Source: Bradyrhizobium sp. SSBR45G (GTDB lineage Bacteria; Pseudomonadota; Alphaproteobacteria; Rhizobiales; Xanthobacteraceae). Taken from it: DNA of 64,000 nt. The stretch is taken from assembly GCF_030159255.1 (NCBI RefSeq), contig NZ_BSCT01000011.1, positions 112,102 through 176,101 of the forward strand. The letters are read 5' to 3'. Positions within the stretch are counted from its first letter, which is position 1, and each line of letters starts with the position of its first letter. Shown piece after piece: positions 1 through 8,388 of this stretch. A program made the translations under genes and the position numbers. Under the pieces are notes generated by a model. That model saw only the letters and a program-made list of their open reading frames with translations. It was not told where the DNA came from and did no database searches.

Positions 1-1
1 C

Positions 2-1540
2 GCCTCGGTGATGGTCGCGCTTGTCCTGATTGCGGTCGGCGGCTACGGACTGTCGCGGGTGCCGACCGGCTTCCTGCCGATCGAGGATCAGGGCTACCTG
101 ATCGCGGCCGTGCAACTGCCCGACGGCGCCGCGCTCGAACGCACCCAGAAGGCGCTCGACAAGGTCGGCGACATCGCCAAGGCCACGCGAGGCGTTGCCC
201 AGGTCATCACCATCGCCGGCATCTCCGCACTCGACAACAGCGCCAGCCTCGCCAATGCCGGCGTCGCCTACATCATCCTCAAGGACTGGGACTCCCGCGG
301 CAAAGGCGAGGATCTGCGCTCGCTGGTCTACGGGCTCAACGACAAGATGGCGGCCGTCATGGAGGCGCGCACATTGGTGCTGCCGCCGCCGCCGATCCAG
401 GGCATCGGCAATGCCGCGGGCTTTGCGATGCAGATCGAGCTGCGCGACGGCAACAGCGACTACGCCAAGCTGCAGGCGATGACATCGGCGGTCGTGGCCG
501 GCGCGCAGAGCCAGAGCGCGCTGCAGCGGGTGTCGTCGCCGTTCCGGGCGATGGTGCCGCAATTCGACGTCGAGATCGACCGCGTCAAGACGCAGACCTT
601 GCACGTCACGACCGACCAGGTGTTCGCGGCGCTGTCGTCCTACCTCGGCGCCTCCTACGTCAACCAGTTCAACAAGTTCGGCCGCGTGTTCCAGGTCTAT
701 GTCCAGGCCGATGCGAGTGCCCGGCTGACCGCGCGGCAGATCGAGAGCCTGATGGTGCGCAACCAGAGCGGCGACATGATCCCGCTCGGCACGGTCGCGA
801 CGGTCAAGCCCTCGGTCGGGCCGTCGCTGATCAGTCTCTACAACCTCTACCCCTCCGCCACGATCGTCGGCCTGCCGGCGCAGGGCTATTCCTCCGGCCA
901 GTCGCTGAAGCTGATGGAGGAGATCGCGCAAGCGACCTTGCCGCCCGGCGCGGGCTACGAATGGACGGCGATGTCGTATCAGGAGAAGGTGGTCTCCAAT
1001 CAGATCTATCTCACTTTCGGTCTTGCGCTACTGCTCGTCTACCTCGTGCTCGCCGGCCAGTATGAGAGCTGGTACGCGCCGATCTCGGTCATCCTCGCCG
1101 TTCCCTTGTCGTTGCTCGGGCCGATGGCTGTGCTCACCGCGCTCAAGATCGACAACAATCTGTATGTCCAGATCGGGCTGATCCTCCTCATCGCGCTATC
1201 TGCCAAGAACGCGATCCTGATCGTCGAGGTCGGGCTCGAGCTGCATGGCCGCGACGGCAGGCCGCTGCTCGAATCCGCGATCGAAGCGGCGCGGTCGCGG
1301 TTCCGGCCGATCCTGATGACGTCGTTCGCCTTCATCCTCGGCGTCGTGCCGCTGGTGCTGGCGACCGGCGCTGGCGCCAGCGCGCGCAAGTCGATCGGCA
1401 TCACCGTGTTCTCCGGCATGCTGGCCTCGACCTGCCTCGCCGTGCTGTTCGTGCCGGCGTTCTTCGTCGTCGTGCAGCGGTTCGAGAATTGGCGCGCGGC
1501 ACGCAAAGGCAAGGCGATCGTTGCCCAGCCAGCCGAATGA
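2..1540 (+). CDS. RND efflux pump inner-membrane subunit, HAE1/AcrB family (3' part only)
   Basis: This is the C-terminal half, about 510 residues, of a proton-driven RND exporter; the true start lies left of the window. The visible part holds a porter/docking region (residues about 20-320) and then a run of hydrophobic helices. These include the AcrB-type stretch LALLLVYLVLAGQYESW and the conserved helix LSAKNAILIVEVG, followed by ARSRFRPILMTSFAFILG. In this family the protein forms a trimer in the inner membrane and passes lipophilic compounds to a periplasmic adaptor and an outer-membrane channel. Partner genes would be expected upstream, outside the window. The gene ends one base before a convergent solute-binding protein gene. 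Family assignment is firm; the substrate is unknown. Confidence 0.93.
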   Translation, partial: ASVMVALVLIAVGGYGLSRVPTGFLPIEDQGYLIAAVQLPDGAALERTQKALDKVGDIAKATRGVAQVITIAGISALDNSASLANAGVAYIILKDWDSRGKGEDLRSLVYGLNDKMAAVMEARTLVLPPPPIQGIGNAAGFAMQIELRDGNSDYAKLQAMTSAVVAGAQSQSALQRVSSPFRAMVPQFDVEIDRVKTQTLHVTTDQVFAALSSYLGASYVNQFNKFGRVFQVYVQADASARLTARQIESLMVRNQSGDMIPLGTVATVKPSVGPSLISLYNLYPSATIVGLPAQGYSSGQSLKLMEEIAQATLPPGAGYEWTAMSYQEKVVSNQIYLTFGLALLLVYLVLAGQYESWYAPISVILAVPLSLLGPMAVLTALKIDNNLYVQIGLILLIALSAKNAILIVEVGLELHGRDGRPLLESAIEAARSRFRPILMTSFAFILGVVPLVLATGAGASARKSIGITVFSGMLASTCLAVLFVPAFFVVVQRFENWRAARKGKAIVAQPAE

Positions 1541-1541
1541 T

Positions 1542-2339
1542 CTACGGGGTCCGTAGCGGGGTCTCCTTCAGTCCGTTGTCGTCATAGGCCTTGCGCAGCA
1601 GGCCGTTGCTGGCGGCCTCGGTCATGAACGCGGTGACGAAGGCCAGCGCCTGCGGGTGGCCGAGCGGCACCGCGACTGCCGTCACCGTCTTCTTGAAGGT
1701 CTCGTCGAGCACCCGCGTGCCCGGCAGCTTCTTCGCCATCGCATTGAGCTGGTCGCGCGACAGCGCGAAGGCGTCGATCTCACCCCGCTGCAGCAGGCCG
1801 AAGATCTCGTCATAGGTCTGATAGCCAGTCACAGTGGCATTCTTCAGATGCGCGATCGCGCCGCGCATGGTCGTGGTGTTGTTGACGGCCGCGATCTTGA
1901 CGCCGGCCTGATCGAGCGCAGCGAAGCTGGTCACGGTCGAGCCTGCCTTGACAATGTAGGTTGCGTCCGCAACCTCGTAGATCGGGCCAAACGCCATCTT
2001 CGCCTCACGCTCGGGATCTCTGGGCAGGAAGGTGACGTCCCAGGTGCCCTTGGCGGCGGCGTCGGTGATCTGGCCGGAGTTCTGGTGCACGACGTAGTCG
2101 ACGGGCACGCCGAGCTTGTCGGCCATCGCACGGCCGAGATCGACGGGAACGCCGGCATAGCCGCTCTCGGTCCTGATCGACCAGAACGCTCCGCCCGCCG
2201 GGCTGATCGCGATTGCGACACGCAGCCTGCCGGTGGGGGCGATCTCGTCCTTCAACTCGGCGGCACTGAGGCCCGATGCTGCGATCATGGTTCCCACGAC
2301 GGCCAGCGCCGCCGCCCGCAGCCTGCGCCACTGGCCCAT
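1542..2339 (-). CDS. Periplasmic solute-binding protein, ABC amino-acid type (SBP family 3)
   Basis: A 265-residue protein with a clear Sec signal (MGQWRRLR, then an alanine-rich hydrophobic core ending near GLSAAE, about residue 28). The body matches bacterial extracellular solute-binding family 3: GRLRVAIAISPAGG near the start, GYAGVPVDLGRAMADKLGVPVDYV for the first lobe, and a second lobe with TYDEIFGLLQRGEIDAFA. Such proteins capture amino acids or related small organics for an ABC importer. No permease or ATPase gene is adjacent, so it is an orphan here and could serve a distant transporter or a sensor. The ligand cannot be read from the sequence. Confidence 0.85.
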   Translation of the reverse strand: MGQWRRLRAAALAVVGTMIAASGLSAAELKDEIAPTGRLRVAIAISPAGGAFWSIRTESGYAGVPVDLGRAMADKLGVPVDYVVHQNSGQITDAAAKGTWDVTFLPRDPEREAKMAFGPIYEVADATYIVKAGSTVTSFAALDQAGVKIAAVNNTTTMRGAIAHLKNATVTGYQTYDEIFGLLQRGEIDAFALSRDQLNAMAKKLPGTRVLDETFKKTVTAVAVPLGHPQALAFVTAFMTEAASNGLLRKAYDDNGLKETPLRTP

Positions 2340-2472
2340 CGTCCCCTCCCCGTTGCGTTGGCGGACATCATGGCGCGCACGCCGGCCGATGCAAGGGCGC
2401 AGCCGCGCTGCAGAGCAGCACGCCTGCCCGCCGCCGATGTCGTATCACGCCGCGACGACGCAACATGCCTCC

Positions 2473-3666
2473 TCACTCCGCCGGCGCCTCCCGCAACACG
2501 GGCCGCAGCGCCGGCAGCTCCGGCGGCAGGATCAGCGCGGCGATGATCGCGACCAAAGCGAGCGCAGCGAAGGCCTGCAGCATGGTCGCGAAGCCGCCGC
2601 GCTCATACAGCCAGGCGACCAGGCCGACCGAGGCGCCGGCCGCGGTGAAGCCGACGAAATAGCGCACCGCGTAAGCGCGCGAGCGCCACTCCTCCGCGGT
2701 GTATTTGCCGACCATGGCGTCGTTGACCGTCACCTGCCCGAACGCGCCCATCACGATGCCGATCGACGCCAGGATCAGCGCCCAGTCGCTTGCGTCGGCG
2801 GCGAGGTACAGCAGCGGCGCCAGCACCAGCGACAGCGGCAGCGCCACGGCCTTCAGCGTGTGGCGATCCAGCAATCGCCCGATCGTGTACTGCGTCATCG
2901 CGCCGAACGCGTAGACGCCCGCGGCGATCACGCCGAGCAGCGCCGGGCTCTGCGTCAGCCCCGCCAGCCGCTCCGCGAACAGCTTCGGCAGCGCCACGGT
3001 GATCGCGTTGAACGTGGTGGAGATCGCGATCACCACCAGCACCAGCGCCAGCACCACGCGCCACATCTGGTCGCGCGCGACGCGGGCCTGCGCCGCCGCC
3101 TGCTTCGATCCGCGGCGGTCCTCATGCACCACGGCCAGCGCGAACACCACGCCGATGCCGAGCGTGACCACGCCCGGCACGATGAAGGCGAAGCGCCAGC
3201 CGAGATATTGCCCGACCACGCCGGTGACCAGCGCCGAGGAGGCGACGCCGAGATTGCCGAACACGCCGTTCAGCCCCATGTCGCGGCCGAGCCGGTCGGC
3301 ATAGGACACCAGCATCGCCGTCCCCACCGGGTGATAGATCGAGGCGAACAGGCCGATCGACAGCAGCGCCGCGCCGAGCTGCCACGGCGTCTGCACGAAG
3401 CCGACCGAGATCATCGACAGGCCGATACCGAGGTAGAAGATCAGCATCATGTGCCGCCGGCTCCAGCGGTCGCCGAGCCAGCCGGTCGCGAGCGAGCCGG
3501 CGCCGAAGGCGATGAAGCCCGGCGTGGCATAGGGCAGCAGGTCCGCATAGGCCATGCCGAGCGCCGGCCCCATGATGATGACCGCGGCCGCGAAGATCAG
3601 CATCGCATAATGGTCGATGAAGTGGGCGGCGTTGACGAAGCCGATCACGCGGCGGGGGCTGTTCAT
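2473..3666 (-). CDS. Major facilitator superfamily transporter
   Basis: A 397-residue, 12-helix MFS permease. The start at MNSPRRVIGFVNAAHFIDHY is chosen because the frame upstream of it is not protein-like and overlaps the divergent regulator. Visible family features are AHFIDHYAMLIFAAAVIIMGP in helix 1, GSLATGWLGDRWSRRH for the signature loop between helices 2 and 3, and EDRRGSKQAAAQ in the central cytoplasmic loop. The sequence resembles fosmidomycin-resistance/FsrA-like and sugar-efflux-like MFS members. It is transcribed away from an AraC-type regulator with 61 bp between start codons, the usual layout for a regulator controlling its neighbouring exporter. The substrate is not known. Confidence 0.88.
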   Translation of the reverse strand: MNSPRRVIGFVNAAHFIDHYAMLIFAAAVIIMGPALGMAYADLLPYATPGFIAFGAGSLATGWLGDRWSRRHMMLIFYLGIGLSMISVGFVQTPWQLGAALLSIGLFASIYHPVGTAMLVSYADRLGRDMGLNGVFGNLGVASSALVTGVVGQYLGWRFAFIVPGVVTLGIGVVFALAVVHEDRRGSKQAAAQARVARDQMWRVVLALVLVVIAISTTFNAITVALPKLFAERLAGLTQSPALLGVIAAGVYAFGAMTQYTIGRLLDRHTLKAVALPLSLVLAPLLYLAADASDWALILASIGIVMGAFGQVTVNDAMVGKYTAEEWRSRAYAVRYFVGFTAAGASVGLVAWLYERGGFATMLQAFAALALVAIIAALILPPELPALRPVLREAPAE

Positions 3667-3727
3667 GAGCACTCCTGGATTCCCGGACAAATCGGTTATA
3701 CTGGCTTGCCCTGACGAGAAGGCGCCA
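3667..3727. promoter_or_regulatory. Divergent promoter region between MFS transporter and AraC regulator
   Basis: Sixty-one bases separate the two divergent start codons, so promoters and operator for both genes must lie here or overlap the coding ends. The core holds an A/T-richer patch (acaaatcggttata, about 3687-3700) between G/C-rich flanks. The role as a shared regulatory region is inferred from the layout; no specific operator could be matched. Confidence 0.45.
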
Positions 3728-4534
3728 ATGACCATCGTGGACACGCCATTGAAGGCGCTTGGCGCCGACCGCGTGACGGCCGAGCCCGGCGTGCATCTGA
3801 TCGCGCGCACCTATCACAAGGGCGCCCGGCTCGATCCGCACATGCACCGCGAGTCGCAGCTGATCTACGCCTCCGCCGGCACGATGCAGGTGACGACGCC
3901 CCGCGGCCGCTGGCTGGTGCCGCCGGATCGCGCCGTCTGGGTTCCGGCGCGCCACGGCCATGCCATCGACATGCTGGCCGACAGCCAGATGCGCACGCTG
4001 TATTTCGAGCTCGACTGGCTGACGCGGGAGACGCGCGGACTTCGGCTCGACCGCGAGTTCGTGGTGCAGGTGTCGCCGCTGCTGCATCAGGCGATCCTGG
4101 CGCTGTTCGCAGCCGATCGTGGCGCGGAACGCACCGCGCTGCTGATCCGGCTGGCGCTGCTGGAGCTGCGCCGGGCCGAGGATTCCTCGACCTTCATCCC
4201 GCTGCCGCAGGACCCGCGCGCACGCCGCGCGGCCCAGCTCGTCCTCGCCTCTCCCGCGAGCGAGCAGGATCTGGCGACCCTGGCGGGCAAGGTCGGCAGC
4301 TCTGCCCGCACTTTGTCGCGGCTGTTTGCCGCGGAAACGCGGCTCAGCTTCAAGGCGTGGTGCCAGCGCGCCCGCATCGCCGCCGCGATCGAGCGGCTGT
4401 CCACCGACCGTCAGCTCTCGGTCAAGCAGCTCGCCGCCGATCTCGGCTATGCCAGCGTGCCGGCGTTCTCGCATGCGTTCCGCCAGGTCACCGGCCGGAC
4501 ACCGACGGACTTCGCCGAGCAGACCGTCGCCTGA
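3728..4534 (+). CDS. AraC-family transcriptional regulator with N-terminal cupin
   Basis: A 268-residue regulator. The start is the ATG of MTIVDTPLKALG. Residues about 15-120 form a cupin-like sensor (HKGARLDPHMHRESQLIYASAG, then PDRAVWVPARHGHAIDM). The C-terminal about 90 residues carry two helix-turn-helix units: LATLAGKVGSSARTLSRLFA, and LAADLGYASVPAFSHAFRQV followed by TGRTPTDF, the classic AraC/XylS ending. The organisation resembles AraC regulators such as NimR that control a divergent MFS exporter. It probably binds the 61-bp gap and regulates the transporter, and perhaps itself. The effector is unknown. Confidence 0.9.
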   Translation: MTIVDTPLKALGADRVTAEPGVHLIARTYHKGARLDPHMHRESQLIYASAGTMQVTTPRGRWLVPPDRAVWVPARHGHAIDMLADSQMRTLYFELDWLTRETRGLRLDREFVVQVSPLLHQAILALFAADRGAERTALLIRLALLELRRAEDSSTFIPLPQDPRARRAAQLVLASPASEQDLATLAGKVGSSARTLSRLFAAETRLSFKAWCQRARIAAAIERLSTDRQLSVKQLAADLGYASVPAFSHAFRQVTGRTPTDFAEQTVA

Positions 4535-4669
4535 CGCCGGATCACCTTGGGCGCATGCGCGCCGCGACGGCGGCGTTGACGATTTGTTATGGTCGAATGT
4601 GGCCACCTTTGCCATAAATCCATGTAACATCGCCACCAATATGCCCCTTCCGGATTCGACTGACAGCAG

Positions 4670-6019
4670 ATGGCCAACGCCTTTTTCACCGACCTGATCA
4701 CGACGATTTCCGAGCGCGGCCGAACGCTGCTGCGCGGCGGTGGCGCGCCTGTCGACAAGCATGATGCGACGAGTCTGACGGCGCTGTGCGAGGCGCTGGT
4801 CTCCGGCGCCGGCGAGGCCTCTGGCACGGCGATGGCCCGCGACGTGCTCGACGGCTATCACGATCTCGATGCCGAGGGCCGCAAGGCGTTCTTCACCGCG
4901 CTGGTGCATGATTTCGGACCCGACAAGGCCAGGCTCGCCAAGGCGATCGAGGACTGGCGCGCAGCGCCGTCGGACGAAGGCGCGAGCGCGCTGCATTTCG
5001 CCTCCGAGCCGCGGCGGCAGGAGCTGATCCGCCGCCTCAACCGGGCGCCCGGCGGCACGCCCGAGCTGGTCGCGATGCGCACCGACCTCCAGGATCTCCT
5101 GAAGGCGAATCCGGAACTCGCAGCGCTCGATCGCGACGTCGTGCATCTCTTGAGTTCGTGGTTCAACAGGGGGTTTCTCGTGCTGCGCAAGATCGACTGG
5201 TCGACGCCGGCCAACATCCTTGAGCAGATCATCCGCTACGAGGCGGTGCACGAGATCCATGACTGGGACGATCTGCGCCGCCGCATCGATCCGGTCGACC
5301 GCCGCTGCTACGCGTTCTTCCATCCGGCGATGCCCGATGCGCCGCTGATCTTCGTCGAGATCGCGCTGACCGAGACGATCCCCGGCGCGATCGCGCCGCT
5401 GCTCGCCGTCGACCGCCCGCCGGTGCCGGCCGACCGCGCCCGCACCGCCGTGTTCTATTCGATCTCCAACACCCAGCGTGGCCTCGGCGGCATCTCGTTC
5501 GGCAACTTCCTGATCAAGCAGGTGGTCGAGGAGCTCCGCCGCGAGCTGCCGAAGCTCGACACCTTCGTCACCTTGTCGCCAGTGCCGGGCTTCATGAACT
5601 GGTTGAAGTCCACGCCTGACGCGACCGAGGACGATCGCAACGTGCTCAAGCTTCTGAACGAGCCGCGCTGGATCGAAGATGCAACGATCACGGCCGACCT
5701 GCGCGCCGTGATCGAGCCGCTCGCCGCGCACTACTTCCTGAAGGCCCGCACGCCCAAGGGCAAGCTGATCGACCCCGTCGCCCGCTTCCATCTCGGCAAC
5801 GGCGCAAGGCTCGAGCGCATCAACTGGCTCGGCGATCTCTCGTCCAAGGGCCAGCGCGAATCCGCCACCGTGATGGTGAACTACTTGTATCGCCTCGAGG
5901 ACATCGAGAAGAATCACGAGGCCTACGCCAATGACGGCGAGGTCGTCGCCTCGAGCGCGGTGAAGAAGCTGCTGCGCGGCGAGGGCCGAAGGCTGCTGGA
6001 TATGAGGTTGTCGTCGTAG
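4670..6019 (+). CDS. Malonyl-CoA decarboxylase
   Basis: A 449-residue cytoplasmic enzyme converting malonyl-CoA to acetyl-CoA and CO2. Helical N-terminal domain residues run to about 165. The catalytic domain follows, with FFHPAMPDAPLIFVEIAL (216-233), VFYSISNTQRGLGGISFGNF (261-280), ELPKLDTFVTLSPVPGFMNW (about 292-311), and FHLGNGARLERINWLGDLS near 370-390. The latter carries the conserved His-Asn-Gly segment of PF05292. MVNYLYRLEDIEKNHEAY near the end is also typical. Length fits bacterial MatA-like enzymes. In rhizobia the enzyme is known from malonate catabolism with MatB and MatC, but neither a malonyl-CoA synthetase nor a malonate carrier gene is next to it here. It may instead work in malonyl-CoA turnover. 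Spacing to neighbours suggests a single-gene unit. Confidence 0.93.
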   Translation: MANAFFTDLITTISERGRTLLRGGGAPVDKHDATSLTALCEALVSGAGEASGTAMARDVLDGYHDLDAEGRKAFFTALVHDFGPDKARLAKAIEDWRAAPSDEGASALHFASEPRRQELIRRLNRAPGGTPELVAMRTDLQDLLKANPELAALDRDVVHLLSSWFNRGFLVLRKIDWSTPANILEQIIRYEAVHEIHDWDDLRRRIDPVDRRCYAFFHPAMPDAPLIFVEIALTETIPGAIAPLLAVDRPPVPADRARTAVFYSISNTQRGLGGISFGNFLIKQVVEELRRELPKLDTFVTLSPVPGFMNWLKSTPDATEDDRNVLKLLNEPRWIEDATITADLRAVIEPLAAHYFLKARTPKGKLIDPVARFHLGNGARLERINWLGDLSSKGQRESATVMVNYLYRLEDIEKNHEAYANDGEVVASSAVKKLLRGEGRRLLDMRLSS

Positions 6020-6093
6020 GGTTTGCGGCAGACTGCAGCACTGTCTCACATCCACCTCGCGCCGTTGTTGGGGCACACCGCCCACTCCAACTC

Positions 6094-6179
6094 CGTCATT
6101 GCGAGGAGCGAAGCGACGAAGCAATCCAGACTGTCTCCGCAGAAAGATCCTGGATTGCTTCGCTTCGCTCGCAATGACG
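6094..6179. repeat. Palindromic intergenic repeat (REP-like), 86 bp
   Basis: Two arms of about 30-36 bases form a near-perfect inverted repeat. The left arm begins cgtcattgcgaggagcg and ends gaagcaatccag; the right arm begins ctggattgcttcgcttcg and ends cgcaatgacg. The loop is about 20 bases. This design is typical of short palindromic intergenic repeats in Bradyrhizobium and relatives. On RNA it would fold as a long hairpin and could act as a terminator or stabiliser behind the malonyl-CoA decarboxylase gene. Confidence 0.85.
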
Positions 6180-6210
6180 CCGGTGATGCAGTGTGCGCCC
6201 ACCACAACCA

Positions 6211-6362
6211 CCGCCGTCATCCCGGCGAACGCCGGGATCCATAACCACAGGCGTCGCTTGGGGCAGGCGCGTCGCTAGACCCCGCCAAGCCACATCCGCC
6301 GCGGAGTATGGGTCCCGGATCGGCGCCGCGACGCGCCTGCGCGTCACGGCTTGTCCGGGACG
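6211..6362 (+). repeat. Dispersed repeat, family with cccggcgaacgccggg head (plus-oriented copy)
   Basis: Starts with the short palindrome gtcatcccggcgaacgccgg followed by gatccataaccacaggcg. It runs through agccacatccgccgcggagt to a tail reading acggcttgtccgggacgaca. The same order of blocks appears inverted at 10352-10507 and partly at 63848-63968, so the unit is a dispersed element of about 150 bp. No coding capacity. Confidence 0.75.
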
Positions 6363-6488
6363 ACAGCGGAGCAAAGCGGCCGCGTCGGTGGACGACGTGA
6401 GGATGAATCGATTTCACATCTCAAACAGCTGGGGACATGCGGCCGCAACCTCGCGGCGCCTGACGCCCGAGTGCTGAGAACCACGTCA

Positions 6489-6881
6489 CCCTCATCAAAA
6501 CAGAGGGCGCAGGGAAGACCGGGTGCTGGCCGCAACCCATGGCCCCCGTGCGGGAGAAAGTGCACGGGGCAGGAACCACAGGTACGACCGGTGCATTCCG
6601 GTCTTCCCTGCGCGATGGTTGGAACGGTGTCCTTCGTGCTCTCCCCGGGGATCGGCGTTCTTGCCCCCGTCATCCGCGCGTGCCGTCAAGCAACGACCAC
6701 GAACTTGACCTCAGCGTCGAGAGGCCAGGACCACACGACTTCTCCGTCCGTGCCGACGCCGGTCGTCTACCGACCCCGCCACGGCCACCGCATCCCTGCC
6801 CCGACGTTCGTGACGACGCGTACGCCCCTCTGCGAAAAGGACAGGATGCATGCATAATTGCTGATTTTCGGAATTTGTCAA
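6489..6881 (-). ncRNA. Putative structured small RNA, copy 1 of a repeated element
   Basis: Read on the minus strand, the element starts with TTGACA (6881-6876) followed at 17-18 bases by a TTATGC-like -10 (about 6857-6852). It then runs about 360 nt to a hairpin region. The closing 16-bp stem pairs 6598-6613 with 6507-6522 perfectly. It encloses an 8-bp hairpin (6544-6551 with 6562-6569, ccccgtgc/gcacgggg). A third small hairpin (6489-6493 with 6503-6507) lies at the end. A second copy at 61560-61965 aligns over its full length and has changed both partners of several pairs. The two copies share reading-frame-breaking indels, so RNA is more likely than protein. The promoter and transcript are inferred. 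Confidence 0.55.
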
Positions 6882-6933
6882 GCGGAAGATTCAGGCCCCG
6901 CTTGCGGCGCCTGCCGGGCTTCGGCCCCCGCCG

Positions 6934-7347
6934 TCACGACGCCTTCTTCGCCTGCACATGCCGGGCAAAGCTGTCGAGAATCGCCTGCCAGCCGCCCTGC
7001 TGCTGCTCGACCGAATGGGTCGTTTCCGCATCGAACACCACGCGCACGACGACGCCGTTCGGGCCGGGCTCGAAGTGGACCTCGGCCTTGCGGTCGCCGA
7101 AGGCGTATTCGATCAGCTGATGTTCGACGATCTTCGTGTAGGTGCCGGCGAAGTCGAAGCCCATGCTGCCGTCCTTGGCCTCCATCCGCGACGAGAACGC
7201 CCCGCCCTCGCGCAGGTCGACCGTGGCCTTGGTCGTATGCCAGTCGTCCGACGCGGCGTTCCATGCCACGATGTCGGCAGGCGTCGTATAGGCGCGCCAG
7301 ACCTGATCGATCGGGGCTGCGACGGTGGTTTCGACGGTGATCCGCAT
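6934..7347 (-). CDS. SRPBCC/AHSA1-domain protein
   Basis: A 137-residue single-domain protein starting MRITVETTVAAPIDQVWRAY. The pattern is typical of the START/Bet v1-like (activator of Hsp90 ATPase homolog 1) superfamily: an opening beta strand, then PIDQVWRAYTTPADIVAWN, a central DLREGGAFSSRMEAKDG, YTKIVEHQLIEYAFG, and the closing helix QQQGGWQAILDSFARHV. Such proteins bind hydrophobic ligands in a deep cavity; their cellular roles are mostly unknown. The start is chosen because residues encoded upstream of it are not family-like. It stands alone on the minus strand, ending about 50 bp from the promoter-like end of the structured RNA element on the same strand. Confidence 0.85.
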   Translation of the reverse strand: MRITVETTVAAPIDQVWRAYTTPADIVAWNAASDDWHTTKATVDLREGGAFSSRMEAKDGSMGFDFAGTYTKIVEHQLIEYAFGDRKAEVHFEPGPNGVVVRVVFDAETTHSVEQQQGGWQAILDSFARHVQAKKAS

Positions 7348-7489
7348 GGATATTGCTCCTGGCTTGATTGGACGGCTCGCTGCACGTGCAGCAGGTGTGC
7401 TCGAAGGACGATGCAGGCTGGCCGGTCCCGACAGTTGGTGAGATACTTTTGCTCCGGTGCTGCTGCAAGGATTGTCGGTGGGAACAGCG

Positions 7490-7765
7490 ATGCGAGCGTC
7501 ATTCATTGCCGTCGCAGCCCTGGTGGGCGGCGCGCTTGGCGCGGCCATTCTCGGCTACGCAGCGCTGGCGCTCGGCTTCTTCGCCCTCAGTTTCGCGCGA
7601 GGCGGCATTCACAACGACTGGAGCATCCTGGCGCTCCTGGGCGTTCTGGTCGGCGTCGGCCTCGGCGGCCTTCTGGGGATATGGGCGGGCGTAGAATTCG
7701 CGAAAGTTCTGCTGAGGGGGCCGCAAGATAAGGTCACGAATGAATCAGCCAAGAGAGATGCATGA
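7490..7765 (+). CDS. Small membrane protein, unknown function
   Basis: A 91-residue protein starting MRASFIAVAALVGG. It has two or three hydrophobic segments: residues about 3-35 (rich in Ala/Gly/Leu) and about 46-75 (ILALLGVLVGVGLGGLLGIW), separated by a short polar loop GGIHNDW. The tail is charged (DKVTNESAKRDA). An alternative ATG lies 11 codons upstream (7457), but the downstream start gives a cleaner membrane N-terminus. The stop overlaps the ATG of the next gene (ATGA), so the two are probably co-translated. No family was recognised. Confidence 0.6.
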   Translation: MRASFIAVAALVGGALGAAILGYAALALGFFALSFARGGIHNDWSILALLGVLVGVGLGGLLGIWAGVEFAKVLLRGPQDKVTNESAKRDA

Positions 7766-8388
7766 CCCCCTCACAGGAGATATCGAAACGCATTTCCGAG
7801 TCGCTCTCCGAGGATGGCTTTCGGCAGCCCTCTCGCGGGATCCATGTCAAATCGTGGAGCGACGCTTGGCGAGGATGGATCGGCATCGACTCTGGACGGT
7901 ATAGCCTGGGTCCGGTCGTCGGCCTGTTCAACGACGAATTCTTGAAGACCAGCAGCGAAGCGCTGAAACGATTGGGGGCTCCATGGCGATACGGCAAGAG
8001 CGGGCCACCACTGATCATGATCAACCTGCAGCAGTTGGCCGAACAGGATGCGGACAGTCGGGAAAGGATTTCGTGGACTTATCGCGGCGAGGCGTTGGAG
8101 CCAAGCGTTGCGGACGACATCGTTCACTGCATCCGCACGTGCGGATATCCTTACATCCAGGCGCACACCAACATCGAGGCTCTGTGGCACGCAGCCGTCG
8201 AGGAAAAAAGGGCATCCCATGCATTCATCATGTATCTGCCGATTCTCCTGATCAGACTCGGCCGATTGGACGCACTCCGCCAAGTTGTAGACGTCCATCG
8301 TGAGCGCCCAGTCAGCGCGGACCTTTCAATCAGCTACAAGCACTACGTCGATGCGCTGCTGTCACTTCATGATGGCGGCCTAACGTGA
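7762..8388 (+). CDS. Hypothetical cytoplasmic protein coupled to a small membrane protein
   Basis: A 208-residue protein with no signal or membrane segment. It starts MTPSQEISKRISESLSEDG and continues FRQPSRGIHVKSWSDAWRGW, with a central WRYGKSGPPLIMINLQQL and a helical C-terminal half. Its N-terminal layout (short helix, then a basic beta-rich region on how a residue is 'worn') recalls DUF4304-like proteins, but I cannot confirm that. It overlaps the preceding membrane-protein gene by four bases, so the pair is likely one operon. Base composition is a little lower in G+C than its neighbours, which may indicate later arrival. Confidence 0.6.
   Translation: MTPSQEISKRISESLSEDGFRQPSRGIHVKSWSDAWRGWIGIDSGRYSLGPVVGLFNDEFLKTSSEALKRLGAPWRYGKSGPPLIMINLQQLAEQDADSRERISWTYRGEALEPSVADDIVHCIRTCGYPYIQAHTNIEALWHAAVEEKRASHAFIMYLPILLIRLGRLDALRQVVDVHRERPVSADLSISYKHYVDALLSLHDGGLT

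Larger units (their letters stand above)
6020..6933. other. Gene-free stretch of about 0.9 kb holding two palindromic repeats and a structured repeat
   Basis: No protein gene is supported between malonyl-CoA decarboxylase and the SRPBCC gene. It contains a palindromic repeat (6094-6179), a longer dispersed repeat (about 6211-6362) and the first copy of the structured element (6489-6881), each listed separately. Short open frames here follow the repeats and are not conserved in frame between copies. Confidence 0.8.

Noticed and set aside
3122..6220. Open frame of 1032 codons on the minus strand
   Set aside because: It is antisense to the AraC regulator and malonyl-CoA decarboxylase, both with full family motifs. 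Its translation is low-complexity and resembles no protein; long antisense frames are common in high-GC DNA.
6344..6673. Open frame of 109 codons over copy 1 of the structured element
   Set aside because: Same reason: not conserved in frame between the two copies.
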